Below are positions 47,886 to 60,500 of a stretch of DNA of 64,000 nt, piece after piece (position 1 is the first letter of the stretch; each line of letters begins with the position of its first letter). The DNA lies in assembly GCF_937616625.2 (NCBI RefSeq), contig NC_065572.1:75886653-75950652 (forward strand), in the 5' to 3' direction. The DNA is from Mercurialis annua (Eukaryota; Streptophyta; Magnoliopsida; Malpighiales; Euphorbiaceae). Below the pieces are notes generated by a model, which saw nothing but the letters and a program-made list of their open reading frames with translations, was not told the DNA's origin and did not search any database. Made by a program: the position numbers and the translations under genes.

Positions 47886-48823
47886 TAATTTTTAACGTAA
47901 TTTGACAATGTTTTATTTAAATATATATTTTCTCAAACCTAAAATTAATATTTTTTGTGTACTATTTCAACTATCTTCCATTTGACTTAGGCATCAGAGT
48001 TTAGTCGTACCAAACTGGTCCGACTCACTTTGACCTTGAAGAACCATCATTAATGTTTTTTTTTTGAAATAAGTTATTATATTTCATACTTAATGTGAAA
48101 AATTAAAAATATAAAAATGAGTCAGCTAAGTATATATACTAGCCTAATAATTCAAGTAAAATTACAATTAATAAATAATTAAAGAAAAAATTAAAATATA
48201 ATTTTAATAAGAAAATTTTAACATTTAATAAATTATCAGTACTAAGAAAATAATATTGTGAAATTAGCATAATTACAATAAGGTTAAAGAAGTAATTATG
48301 TATGAAAATATTGGATAGATTCCTCATATTTAGTATGGAAAATGAAAAAATGGAATATACATTATTACAAGAAAAAAAAAAGATGGTATAAACATTATCC
48401 AGTTAGCGCATAAGAAGGAGGCAGGTTGTCGTGGTCATGTGCAGCCCTTATCCATTAACAAGAGAAATATGTGTTTTGTAGGTGTGGGTATTTAAAAAGA
48501 TGGTGCTGGTGAAAAGTATTAGAGAAAAATGGTAAGGAAGTAAACTATGTAAGAGAAAAGGTATTGTGTGAAAATAGAAGCTCTTTTTGTGGTTTTCTTG
48601 TTATTTTCTCTATTTTTTTACGTATTTTTATAAAAGAATCCCTTTAAAATACTCTATAATTATAAAATTTGAGTACCAATTAAATTTTTTTAAACAATTA
48701 AAACAATCATTTAAAGTATTTAATAAGATAAACAATTTCAAATTAACTATTATTTTAAATTTTATTTGATAATTTAACGGGTTACACTACGAACCACGTA
48801 TTAAACAAGTAAAGCGACACTAG

Positions 48824-49336
48824 GAATAATAAAAATAAATATTGTCCAAGTGGCGTGGATAGAAAGATATATATGCGGTCATTGAATTTAGGTCTAATAT
48901 TTTCAAAATTTCAGACTTTTAACTCTTTTTCAATCCTAACGTTAAAAAATTATAAATTTTATCTTATTTTATATGTTATCGTTTCAATTGAACTTCATTT
49001 TTTAATTTTTTTACTTAAATAAGGAAAGCATTTAATTAACCATGTTTAAAGATAAAATTAAATTCATTTCTCTTTAAAAAGTACAAATAAGTCCATTAAT
49101 TTTTAAATCTAACTAAAAAACATAATCAAATTAAAATTAATTTTAATTTTTAATTTATTTAACTAAATAAAAACAAATTTTAAACATATACAATTAATAT
49201 ATGCCATACATGTTTTTGAATTTTTTTCAAATAAAAAAATGTCAATTTAATATTTTAGGATATAATTAAAACGATAAAATATAAAATCAAGTAAAATTGA
49301 CAATTTTTAGTCATGTTAGAATCGAAAAAGGATTAT
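48824..49336. other. AT-rich intergenic, no gene seen
   Basis: Nothing recognised. Confidence 0.4.
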
Positions 49337-49344
49337 AATATCGG

Positions 49345-50142
49345 CAGGGACGGAGGTAGGGTATGGCCAGCACGGGCCTGGGCCCTACCTCACTTTCATT
49401 AAAAGAAAAATTAGAGCGGGTCTTTTGCAATTTATTTATCCAGATTTGGAGTTTTATTGTTATAGGTTAAGGTTTAATTAATTAGAATAAAACTGAAGTT
49501 AAAGTGGGATATAATTAGAGAGGGAAATAGTAAAAGAAAACGACACATCGACAAAATTCTCAAAAAGTGCTACTGTGCCAAGTTTATTTTGATCTTAGTT
49601 TTTATGTTTAAATTTCTTATTTAATCATCTTTTGCTTATTGTGAAAGATGTTTGTTTATTTTTTTAGTAAAATCTGATTATATTTAATTATTGCAGTTTT
49701 ATTTTTTGGTATAATTTGTTTTGTGATTTCTATTTGCTCATAATAATATATAATTTCATTTTTAACGGAAAAAATTGTTCATTTCCTTTGATTTATCTAC
49801 TTATTCGGTTGGCGTTAACATTGCCGGTTGCAACTGCAACAGTTGAAAGAGTTTTCTTATGTATGAATATCATCAAGATAATTTACGGAATAAGATGGAA
49901 ATCCGTTTATGGATGATTATCTCGTATGTTTTACAGGATTTTTTTTTAAAGTATTGATGAAGAAAATATTTTAAAACAGTTTCAAAAAATGATGATTTGT
50001 AGGATAATTTACTGTTTTGGTTGTACTTTTTACTAACAAATTTATAACTTTTATTTTTCGGTATAAATTTTTTGTGGTTTGATAATTTAAGTTTTTAATT
50101 AAATTGTGCCCTATCTGAATTTATCGTCTGGCTTCGTCACTG
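49345..50142 (+). mobile_element. hAT deletion derivative keeping part of its transposase
   Basis: The left end CAGGGACGGAGGTAGG and the complement of the right end CAGTGACGAAGCCAG are hAT-type terminal inverted repeats. The 8-bp TSD is AATATCGG (49337-49344) and AATGTCGG (50143-50150), one mismatch. It is only 798 bp, so most of the parent transposase is gone. Confidence 0.85.
49785..49990 (+). pseudogene. hAT transposase C-terminal dimerisation domain, frameshifted
   Basis: The + strand encodes LIRLALTLPVATATVERVF followed by a MNIIK motif, the conserved start of the hAT C-terminal dimerisation domain in the TTF/MYM-type plant hAT proteins. After this, single-base shifts are needed to read on through DNLRNKM and FMDDYLVCF. 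The catalytic part is absent. It is a dead remnant. Confidence 0.75.
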
Positions 50143-50150
50143 AATGTCGG

Positions 50151-50879
50151 GATTTTTTAAGATATTAAGCTTTGAATTTAAATATAAAAACTCTAATAGC
50201 TGATTCTTTTATACATGAGGATGAAGTTGGAAACTGAAATCTATATTTTTCCACCAGGATGGACGATGAGTTGTGCATGACGATAGCTTTATCACTATAT
50301 ATAATATACTGTGAACCGGAAATAATTTGTAATTTTAATAATAAATCTACAAAAATGAAATTCCCAATTTTGTGAGTAATTAAGTGATACATATAATTAT
50401 TAAAATGGAGGGAGTATTATATTATCTCCAGAAAATGAGGAGCACTCCTGCAAAAATAGTGGATAATGGGAAACAAAAGGTGTGTTGATGGAGATGATGA
50501 CATGTAAGTAGTAAGTACCATCCTACGGTTCACCTAACCACAACACTCCAACTCACTGTTTCAGTGTTCCCTTTGTGGCGACAGCTTAAGCCCCGCTGTC
50601 GAATTGCCACTTGCAACCATAAATCGCTTCTCTTTTATTCTACGTCTATTAAAATTAGAGTGATACTTGTATGGATTAATTGTCGTAAAATAACCACCCT
50701 TTCGCATACATTTCACTTTGCATTCTAATTTTTTAACGCTTTCAACCTATAGCTCGAAGTCATAATACGACATTTTTTATAAAAAAATATCGTTTTAACT
50801 GATTTGAATGACCGATACAATAAGACTATTGACGTCACAAAACCAAAAAATTAGGCTTTTTAATAAAATAAATTTAAAT
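50151..50879. other. Intergenic, no gene seen
   Basis: A lone AAAATGGAGGGAGTA at about 50402 is a single Stowaway end without a partner. Confidence 0.4.
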
Positions 50880-50887
50880 ATCGGATA

Positions 50888-51467
50888 TAGAGGTGGCCAC
50901 GGTTCATAACCCGACGGTTCCGGTTCGGAACCGCCGGGTCACGGTTCAAGAAAAAGTGGAACCGGCCCGGAACCGCCTAAGAGACGGTTCCATGACGGTT
51001 CGGAACCGGACGGTTCCGGTTCCCGTTCCGGTTTAGGACGGTTTAGAAAAAAAATTAAAATTAAATTAAAATTTAATTACTAAAAATGTATTTTAACAAT
51101 AAAATAACTCACGGAGATAGTATTATAAGAAAATATAGAATTTTTTTTTTAAAATTAAAATATTAACCAAAAATTTAACTAAAACAAATATAACATATAT
51201 TTTATTGTAAAATTAAATATATTATATAATTAAGATATAATATATGTTTTAAATATATAATATATATTTTTTATTAACGGGTTCGACCCTTAAACCGCCG
51301 GTTCCGACCCGGAACCGCCGGTTCACGGTTCAACAAATCTGGAACCGGCACGGAACCGCCCTTTGTACGGTTCCGGGCCGGTTTTAGTCCGGTCCCGGGT
51401 TTGACCGGTTCCGGGCCGGGTTTGACCGGGCCGGTTCACGGGCTGACCCGGCCCATGGCCACCTCTA
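50888..51467. mobile_element. Non-autonomous hAT element with CGGTTCCGG-rich ends
   Basis: An exact 8-bp TSD ATCGGATA (50880-50887 and 51468-51475) flanks TAGAGGTGGCCA...TGGCCACCTCTA, a perfect 12-bp terminal inverted repeat typical of hAT elements. Both subterminal regions are built of GGTTCCGG/GGAACCG words; the middle is AT-rich. No coding capacity at 580 bp. Confidence 0.92.
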
Positions 51468-51475
51468 ATCGGATA

Positions 51476-52574
51476 TTCTGATGTCACGTTGGTAGAATGT
51501 GCTTAAATAACAAAAAAACATAAAAAAATAGCGAGATTTTATGACTATAACCATCATGCGACTTTTTTTAATATAAATAAATTACTAGCACCCTCCTTTG
51601 CCTTATTAACTGCCTGCTCAGAGTTCCAAACAGTAAACATGATTGGTTGAAGATCACAAAGTGTATTAAATACGATAAGAGCACTCCTTTCGTATGCTCA
51701 GGACAATTATTCGTTTTTGTTTCCCTAGCCCGGTCGGGGTCCCTATTAAAATTCCGTTCTTAATTGCAGCTCGATCAAAATATCTATCTTAACTGATGAC
51801 AAAATAAATTAGTCAACCCCTTTAAAAAAATATTTGAAAAAATCAGAGCTGCATAGCTAAAGTGACTTCAACTTTTAAATCAAGTCCTTTTCCCTTCCAG
51901 TGTTGTAAAATGAATTAATTTATAAAGATTATACTTTTAGTGATTAATTGTAAAAATTATAAAAACAATTAACAATAGTAAAAAAAACTCAGTTACAATT
52001 ATTAAAATTAAAAGTTTCCTTTAACATTAGGCAACAAATAAGATAAAAACTCACCAACAATAAAGAAAATATATCAAATTTATTATTGAAAAAAACACAA
52101 ACAAAATCCGGGGAAAGGTCATTTTCATTTTTCATGTCCCCGTCCAAAGGTCGGGACTTGGAATTCTACTTTGATTAAACAAAATAATAATTCAAAACAA
52201 TCAAAACTTTGAAAAACAAAAAGATGAGAGAAACATAGAATAAGAAGAGAAAAGAGAACAAACATGTGAAAGGTTGATAGTCAAATTGCATTAATTTACA
52301 AGTGCTATTGAAAGGTTCGTATACTTCTGAAGACTACGAAGTCGGAAACGCAACAGTAAATCATGAAATGAAGCACCAGTCAAACCAAAACAAAACTAGA
52401 ACAAACATACCAGAATACAACTACAAACAGAGCTGCAGTCGCACGTTTGATATAAATAATTCTCAATTCAAAAACACCAATAAATTCATAATATCTTTGC
52501 ACAGAAACACTACATGCTTAATTCTACATTACAAAATGAAAAACAGTTGCCATCACTAAAGCACCGCATCATCA
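51476..52574. other. Intergenic plus 3' UTR of the SR gene
   Basis: The right part (roughly 52280-52574) should be the 3' UTR of the minus-strand SR gene; the left part shows nothing recognisable. Confidence 0.4.
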
Positions 52575-55405
52575 TCATTCATCATCTGGGCCTGGGGGTG
52601 AACGACTGCATTGTCAGAAAATACCATTAGTTTATGTCAAAACAGTCAAAAAGAAATTTGAAGGAATGGTTCAGTTAAAACCTCTGGTATCTCTCTTGCA
52701 TTGGGCTTTCAACTCCACCATCAATTGGGCTCTCCTTCTCTTCGTTTGGGGACGTCCGACCACCATTCTCAGGACTCGCTCCATCCCTTTCATATGGACT
52801 TCGACTGGAACCCCGACCATTCTCGGGATTAGCCCTTTCTCTTCTATGTGGACTACGGCTACGGTCATGACCATTCTCCGGGCTCATTCTATCCTTTTTA
52901 TAAGGACTAGCACTGTCTCCACGCCCGTTGTCAGGAGTACCTCTTCCCCTACGATAAGGACTGCGGCTAGAACCCCGACCATGGTCACTGCCAGGTCTTT
53001 CTCGCCTGTATGGACTGCGACTCGAGGTCCGCCCATAATCAGGGCTAGCCCTATCCCTCCTATAGGGGCTTGGGCTGCGACGACGACCATAGTCTGGGCT
53101 AGCTCTTTCTCTGCGGTAAGGACCAGGGCTGGCACCACGACCATAATCAGGACTTCCTCTTTCTCTTCGGTAAGGACTTGGAGACCTCCTCCTATCATTG
53201 CTTCGCCTATCCGGTGATCTGTCGCGACCTCTGTCAGGACTCTGTCCGTTCCTCCTTTCATCATCATCCCGAACTGCATACTCCACTGAAATAACTCGAT
53301 CCACTAACTTGCTGAACTCCAAAAAAAAAATCAGTAAATGTATGATTATTATAAACTTCAAGATCAGATCAACTGCAACAGCAAAACTAAAGAACACAAC
53401 ATATTTCACACCTTCCACAACTGAGGAAGAAAACCATTGCAGGAAATAAACAAGGAGGGAGAAGTAATCCAGGATATGAAAAATTAACCTCATATTTGTA
53501 GCTTCTAATGCCTTGGTTGCATCCTCCTGTGACTCATACTGCACAAATGCAAAATTTCTTCTAATTCTAACGCTCACTATCCTTCCATATGGTTCAAAGT
53601 GCCTCTCCAAGTCCTTTGTCCTTGTATGATGCGGATCAAAGTTGATAACAAACAAGGTCTTGGATGGCCTAGTAGTACCTGAAGATTTTCTAGAACTACC
53701 AGTACCAGGCCTTCTAATGCCTCGCTCTTGCTGCAAGAGCAGAAAAAAAACTGTGAGATGAATAACTTGGAAAAGTGTGAGATGTAAAATGCACCATCTA
53801 TTGCATAAAAGACACAACCTTAGTCCATTCAACCCGCAGCCTGCGCCCTTTGCGGCCAAACTCTATTCTATCGAGTCCTCGAATTGCATCTTCAGCATCT
53901 CTCTCATCTTCCATGTAGATAAAAGCAAATCCTGCATACAGCATTAACATGAATAAATGTGTTATTATCATGCAAATAAGCAAAGGGGGCAAAGAAGAAC
54001 AATTTCCTGGGATAGGATTCTTTAACACAAAACAGCATTTCGTTACTCATTGGCATATACCTAACCCTTGAAAAAAATTTGGCAACCTTCGTGAAATCTA
54101 TAAACCAAGTGACCAGAAAAAGTAGCAACAGACCTTGTATGATGAATTAAGATGTCAAGGAACTAGCATCAAAAAGTGGATGTCATGGTATGTCAATGAA
54201 AATAGAGTGCCTTCGCCATCTATTCTGCTGCCTCTGCTGTGAGGTCGCAATGTTTCTAGCTGAAAACATGTCTGATATTGAAGGCTGGGACTGGGAAAAC
54301 ATGTGGAATGAAGGGCAATAGTGTCTCAGGAAAATTTGTAAGGTTCTGTCATTGCGGATCAGAGTGACTCTTCTTAAAATCAAGAAGAGGAAGCTCGTCA
54401 CAGGCAGAAAAGAGAATACTGATGACCCATCCATTAGCCAGGAAGAGAATGGATTTCCCAAGATAATCCTGCGCCAAAGAAAATGTTGAGTATTGGGGGT
54501 TTATGCTTCAAAAAACACACTTTCTTTTTTCTTTAACATATCCTTAACCCCCGCTACAACTCAACAAGTGATGATTGCTGTCTCTGACCCGCACAATCTG
54601 AGTGTAGTCTACTAATGGACTATCACCACGAGCTGAAGATGCCAAAATTGAAGCGCGCAAGTCTGATCACCGGAACTTTCTAGGTCGCTGGACGTGCGGG
54701 CTCACTCCAAAGTACGTATATGCATAATTCTATCATAATTTTTTCCATATAGCAGTATATCATATGTTCAAATTAGATTATTTTATGAATTATGATTTAT
54801 AATACAACTATCTTGGTTCTAAAAATACTAGAGTGAAAAGGCCTTCAAAATCCAGGAGGCCGCAAACAGTCTTCCTTTTCATGTCAAATTAAATAATGTA
54901 GTAAAGCTTAATGATATCTAACACAGAATAATAGCTTAATGATACAATTCTTCTTACCAGTAGAAACAAATCAAATGTTGAATCATGGGGATACAGTGAC
55001 ATGTCTATAAAATGGTAGATAAAATGAAAAAAATTTAAAATCAATTTTTCTATACCAATATCAGAAAATAATGCAACATAAACCTTAGTAATTTCTTTCA
55101 CAAGACATGCGTAGAATTTAATTTGAATTTATTAGCATAGTACTACCGACCTCTACATAAAATTAGAAATACATTTCACCTAAATATATTAAGAAGCTTG
55201 AATCTCTTTAACACGCAACAATCAACTACAGGTAGAGAGAATAAAAAACAAATCTAGTGCTATAACAACAACAGGAGCAGGTTTGAGAAAAAAACTAACC
55301 AGATTTCATATCTACTCTTTCAACTCTTCCATATCGTCTGAAAAGGCGTTCCAATTCAGACTGCCTAGCATCATACTCAAAGTTTCCACAGAAAATGGGC
55401 CTCAT
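52575..55405 (-). CDS. Serine/arginine-rich splicing factor, plant RS subfamily (RS40/RS41-like)
   Basis: Five coding exons on the minus strand: 55405-55300, 53931-53819, 53730-53489, 53311-52682 and 52605-52575, giving 373 residues with consistent phases and GT-AG introns. RRM1 (1-73) begins [20 protein letters not shown] and includes [19 protein letters not shown]2 (about 98-168) has [14 protein letters not shown] and [10 protein letters not shown]. From about 180 the tail is an RS domain with repeated SP(D/E)YGRG, SPYRRER and SPENG units, ending in [10 protein letters not shown]. This order and the ends match Arabidopsis RS40/RS41, nuclear factors that bind pre-mRNA and recruit spliceosome parts through the phosphorylated RS tail. 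The open frame through the last donor would give YQRF instead, so the short last exon is inferred from the homologue-like ending. A leader exon ends at 55831. Confidence 0.92.
54134..54468 (-). other. Putative poison exon in the long intron of the SR gene
   Basis: The 1.37-kb intron between the first two coding exons holds a GC-richer block. Its minus strand has an acceptor (TTTGGCGCAG|GATT) and a possible donor (ATACAAG|GTCTG). Joined to the upstream exon it meets TAA at 54436-54434 after eleven codons. Regulated premature-stop inclusion in this intron is known for plant RS genes; the exact edges here are inference. Confidence 0.4.
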
Positions 55406-55830
55406 GCTGCCTACAAACATAATCTCTGAATCATATTCCACATTACTGCTGGAGAGTACAAATAATATTCGATGCACAATCCGGTATCTTCAAGATTATA
55501 CAGGATACAAGGCGAGTTGCATATAATTTTTCACAAACACAATGGTTTTCAAATTATTGTTGAAAAAGCATAACATTACAAGGAAAAATTAAGAATGAAA
55601 ACAGCAACCTAAGAGCAGATCTAGACAAATCACAGCCAGATCTATTACATGAAAATAGATACAATAGAAGATGAGATGTAAATTTTGGGTCAAGAAATAT
55701 GAGAAGAGATAAAAAAAGTAATTTCAAAGAAAACAAAAAAACAAGCAGATGTGAAGAAAAACAAAAAGAACAAGACAGGGAAATCAATCAAAAACCTAAA
55801 AAGTAGCAGAAGATTGAAGCATAAGCATAC

Positions 55831-55940
55831 CTCTCTTGAAGCGGACCGCACACTTCCAAACCCTAACTGAGTCTTCAACAATAAACGTTTTTGGGATATT
55901 TTCTCTTCTACTGAGGCTGCAATAAACAAATATAAAAATC
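55831..55940 (-). other. 5' UTR exon of the SR gene
   Basis: A donor CAAGAGAG|GTATGC at 55831/55830 pairs with the acceptor TTTGTAG|GCAGC at 55410, five bases before the ATG. The upstream limit is a guess. Confidence 0.5.
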
Positions 55941-57509
55941 AACTACTGCTTCTTTCTCTTCTCTAATAAGCAGTAAATATAAGGATAATAACATTTGGTT
56001 TTAGCTCAAATGCCCTTTAACTTTATTTAATTTCAACTATAGCCCTCCAGACAACTGAGGTCAAATAATATTTTGACCACTATTTAAATTACTCACTCCG
56101 ATTCATAATATTTATCGTATTTATTTTACATAGATAAAAAAAGTAAAATATCTGTCCTAATTTATATACATTTTTACTAAATAAAAATTATTCATTTTAA
56201 TTACTACTATTTTTAGTAATTTTGAAAAAAAAATGAATATGAAATTTAATAGGATAATTTTTCTGTCTTAAATTCATAGCATTGCTTGTTTTAAAAAAAA
56301 TTATTTTGTCAATTTTATACACTTTATGAAAATTTATAGGTTCGACACTGTTTTTAATTTCATTAAATTATGAAAATAAATTTGAAAAAATAACAATAAA
56401 TATTTTCTTACTATTTTAAATGATAAATATTACGAATCAAAAAAAATATGAAAAATATTATAAGTCAAAAGGGATATGTTATTTCCTAATAACTTGCCCG
56501 TGTAGATTTTTTGAGATAGTAAATGCAAATTATATTGCATAGTTATTGAAAAAAATCCTAAATTTAACAATTATTTAAATTTGAAAAAAGGTGCAAATTA
56601 GTCCCAGCACCTTAAAGTATTCAAAAAAGAGAGTAGATAGTGATTTAATTAGAATTTTCAATTAACAAAAATTGTAGAAAATTTCCAAGTTTCCTCACGA
56701 ATTAATCGCTTTTATAATGAATATAATAAAAAGAGTTATAATCAATTTTATAATTTCCATAGGCCAAAAGATAGTTCATGAATAAAAAATATTCAAAAAA
56801 TTAATGATGAGAGACTGTTTTTTTAAGTTTTAAATTTCATTTCAATAAGAAAAACTTTTATCACTAAACACATAAATATTGAGTTGTTATTAGATTATTG
56901 TATGTTTATAAAAAATAATAAGATATGATTTGGCATGAATAATAAAATAATGATTACATGTATGCATAATTTGACATGAAATTGAAGAAAAATATCATTT
57001 AGAAGAAATTAAAATTTAATCACTAAAATAAAATAAATTAAAATTTTATAATCAAAAATAATTCAATAGTTTAATTAGCAACTTCAAGAATTAATTACCC
57101 TATGTCCCTATTATCAAATTAGTCCAAAATATTACCTACTTAGAAGAAAAAAAACCTTTCACTATTTTGGGTATCGATCAATTAACTTATAAAATGTGAA
57201 ACTAATTCCATCAGGGGAAAAAAAAGATATTGCGAGCATTGTAAATTAATTATTAAATAAATTTAAGGATGGAAGAAAGCTAATACAAGCATTGTATATA
57301 AACTTAGGGTAAATATTATCCATTACAGACAGATATTATTATAAAACTAGAAATTAACCACACAGCAAGTCTTTGACAAAACATATTAGACGATAAATGA
57401 AAAGATAACTATTATAGTCTGAAATCTAAATCCAATCAACTAAACTATAATATATATAGTTTTTCCATGATTGGATTCAGATATCTTTGGTTTGCAAGCT
57501 GAGATGCCA
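55941..57509. other. Intergenic between the SR and response regulator genes
   Basis: AT-rich. 56088-56478 may be a decayed Stowaway-like foldback (CTCACTCCGATTCATAATATT on the left, AATATTATAAGTCAAAAGGG on the right). No gene. Confidence 0.35.
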
Positions 57510-60500
57510 TCAAAAGGGCTCATTTCCAAGCAGGAAGTCCAAGAAGTCCTCCCCCCAAGCCTGCACGAAATTCTAATTAGTTTATGAGCGTTGAATGCAA
57601 ATTAGATAAAATGAATTTCTTAGTTAGATATGAATTAAGGATTTGAGCTTGCCTCATCTTCTGTTGCACCAGCGTTAACATTGTTAAGCTCGGATTGAGT
57701 AGACGATTCCCCACTACTAGTGTTGCCATAGAGCTGCATTTAGTTTAAACAAATTCCCTTATTATTTGTCTAAAGTAAAATAAAAGAATGGGAATTTAAA
57801 AAGTTGCATGTAAGTTTGAGTTTGCCTGCAGCTCAAAGCTTGGATAATAGTTTTCACCCAGGGCCAGAGTAACATTATTGGCAAAGGGGTTCATTGTTTC
57901 TTCCATTTCTTGACCCTGTATATATGATGCATGCAAGTATAAATTAGTTTTAGAGTTGCTGACAAAGAAGATAATTATCTTTAAAAAGAAAACATGCCTG
58001 GGCAGAGGATTGTTCGGTGTGAGCAGTTTTGTCAGAGAGAGTGCATGAGGTGGAAAACTCAGCATTCAAGAGATCATGGAGTTGAGGGTTCATTTCCAGA
58101 TGATATGGGCTGCTGGGGAAGTTTACCCTTTCCGCATTCTCTTGCTATCAAACCACCAACAAAGAATTATAACACTTTAATTATTGACACAAAATAGAGA
58201 GTATTGACTAAAGCATGCATGCACCTGAACCTGATTTGGAGTGGTAAGATTGATGGATCCAAAGAGGAGTTCACTCAGTTCATCTTCACCAAGTACTTGT
58301 TGATCATTCAGAAGGTTGAAAGCAAATTCATCATTATCCTCTTCGTCACTCCCCATAGTAGGCAACAATGAACCATTTTCTTGATTTCCAACAGTCGATG
58401 TTGCTGAAAATAGGTTAGCAATCCCGAAATCAGCAGAAGGACTCAAATTGTTAGTGAAACCAGCTGAAGAAAATTGTCCTATTGTCCCATTCGTAATCAC
58501 TTGTGCATTGCTGTTCAGATTGTAATTCTCGTTCCAATTCATGGAACCCAAGCCAGTGGGTGATAGCCCATTCCCATTGAACCGGACTTGGCCGGACCCA
58601 ATCAGCTCCCCGTCATTAGTTAAACGAATTCCAGCATAGCCCCCACTGGGATTCAAAGGTGATGCATAAGAATTATTGTTAAAAGTTCCCAAGTTGGTAC
58701 TGGTTGACGCGAAATTAGTAGAGCCAATTCCAGTTGAGCCGAATTGGAGATATGGGGGAGGAGTTGATCTTGCTTGATTTGGGTGCTGGTACATTTGCAT
58801 TCCACCGTCAAGCCCCGTGGTGTTTGGTGGCATTAACCCAGGAGTCATACGAGCAAGATGAGCTCCGTTGCCAAACACTGATCCTAGCTGGAAATTAGAA
58901 GGACCAGTTTGTCCAAAGCTGAAGTGAGGCGCATAATTGGTGGTTGCAGGCGATGGTGGATTAGGATAGCGGGAGAGGCCAAAGTTGGCATAACCAGAAA
59001 GGCCATAAGGATAATTGGGTGCATATCCAGGTTGGAACCTGGGATACTGCAGTCCGGGCAACTGTGCATAATCATGAAGGGTATTTCTGAACAAATAGGG
59101 GGAATAACCAGTTGCGAAGGATGATCGAAGTGCCCTTTCTGATAAATTCTGTGGTGACCAAAGACCTCTTTCTGCAACCTTCTTCAGGAACATTCGATAT
59201 TTCTACAAAATTCATATGTCAATCACTTTATGCAAATCTAGTGCATGTAAAAATCAAAACCGCAAATCTAACAACAAAATTTAATATTTTCACTTTTAAA
59301 CATTAACATGGATTCTAGGACAATTTCAAGATTTAAATTACAATGCCACATAATGCATTAAAAATATAAATTTCTTTAATTCATTGCTAAAGATGCTAAT
59401 AAAATATTTTAAAATTAAGCAACAGTGAAATTGAGCTAAAATTTTAAAACTTAGAGTTGGAAGAAAATGAGAATTCGGTTATTTTTACAAATCATTAATG
59501 CTATTATAATTATGTTTCACTATTCCAATTTATGCGGAAAATTAAAATTGATATACATTGTGTCACATCTGTTTGATAAATTTAAGAATGAAATGATTTT
59601 ATATTTTGAAATTCATTATATTCAAACATCAAATAAAAACGATGAAAGGCGTAATTAACAAAAATAATCTTAAGTTGTTTTATTATGAATTATTCCATAT
59701 TTAAAAAATCATAATATTTTCTACAATAACATAATAAACTATAAAAAAAATTGATAACATAAACCTTTTTATATTATAAAAAACTAGCATAATTATTTTC
59801 TTAACATTTAATTATAAATATGTGTGTGTGTGGTTTTTAATGATGGGTGTGTGTTTTTGTAAAATGAATTAAGGAATAAAAATATATTGTATTTTATCAA
59901 CATAGTTTTAGATGTGTTAATTCATTTTCCTTTAAACAAAGATGGTTACATGAATAAGGGTTTAAAACAGAATGAGGCACAAATTGGAAGAGAAAGTTGG
60001 TCATGCATGGAATATAAGAGTAGTCTCAACTAACCATGCTTGCTACTCGTAACGACTCTACGTGTGCTAAGCCCTAACAAAGGATAGATATAAAAAAAAA
60101 AACATGAACAAAGGGTTGTTTTATATGGGTTTTGCACGGAAGCATTAGAATTAAAATAATGAGAATATTAAATTGAAACCTGTAAATGGCTAGCAACATT
60201 TTCTCTGGTAAGCCCCGGAACATTCATGAATTCAAGAATTCTCTTTGGCACAGCCTCTGCATGACAAAGATACTAATATGAGGATTTACATGCAAATAAT
60301 AAATGAAAGAAATTAGAAAAAGGTCTTACTGTCGAGTCCCAAGTGACTGAGGGCCTGCAAGAATCGGTTGTGAAGTGTATTAGTCCACACCACCTTAGGC
60401 TTTTTGGGTGGAGCTGGCGCTTCTTCTTCCTCCCCGTCTCTTGTTCTCTTTTTCCCTTTCTTCTTTTTGTTATTACAATCTTCATTATTCACTGATGATG

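Larger units (their letters stand above)
45980..48823 (+). mobile_element. Helitron-like element with duplicated 5' end
   Basis: The 5' end TCTATATTTATACTATATAT, running into AAAAGCACGG, follows an A; the 3' end is ...GACACTAG. This matches the Helitron pattern A|TC...CTRR. The 3' 180 bp is repeated at 9838-10020. There is no inverted repeat, no TSD and no Rep/helicase coding, as expected for a non-autonomous copy. The base after CTAG is G here rather than T, a weak point. It contains a tandem duplication, a hairpin cluster and a degenerate repeat block that may be a separate insertion. Confidence 0.45.

Noticed and set aside
52666..53217. 183-codon + strand frame rich in Thr, Ser and Pro
   Set aside because: It is antisense to the repetitive RS domain of the SR gene.
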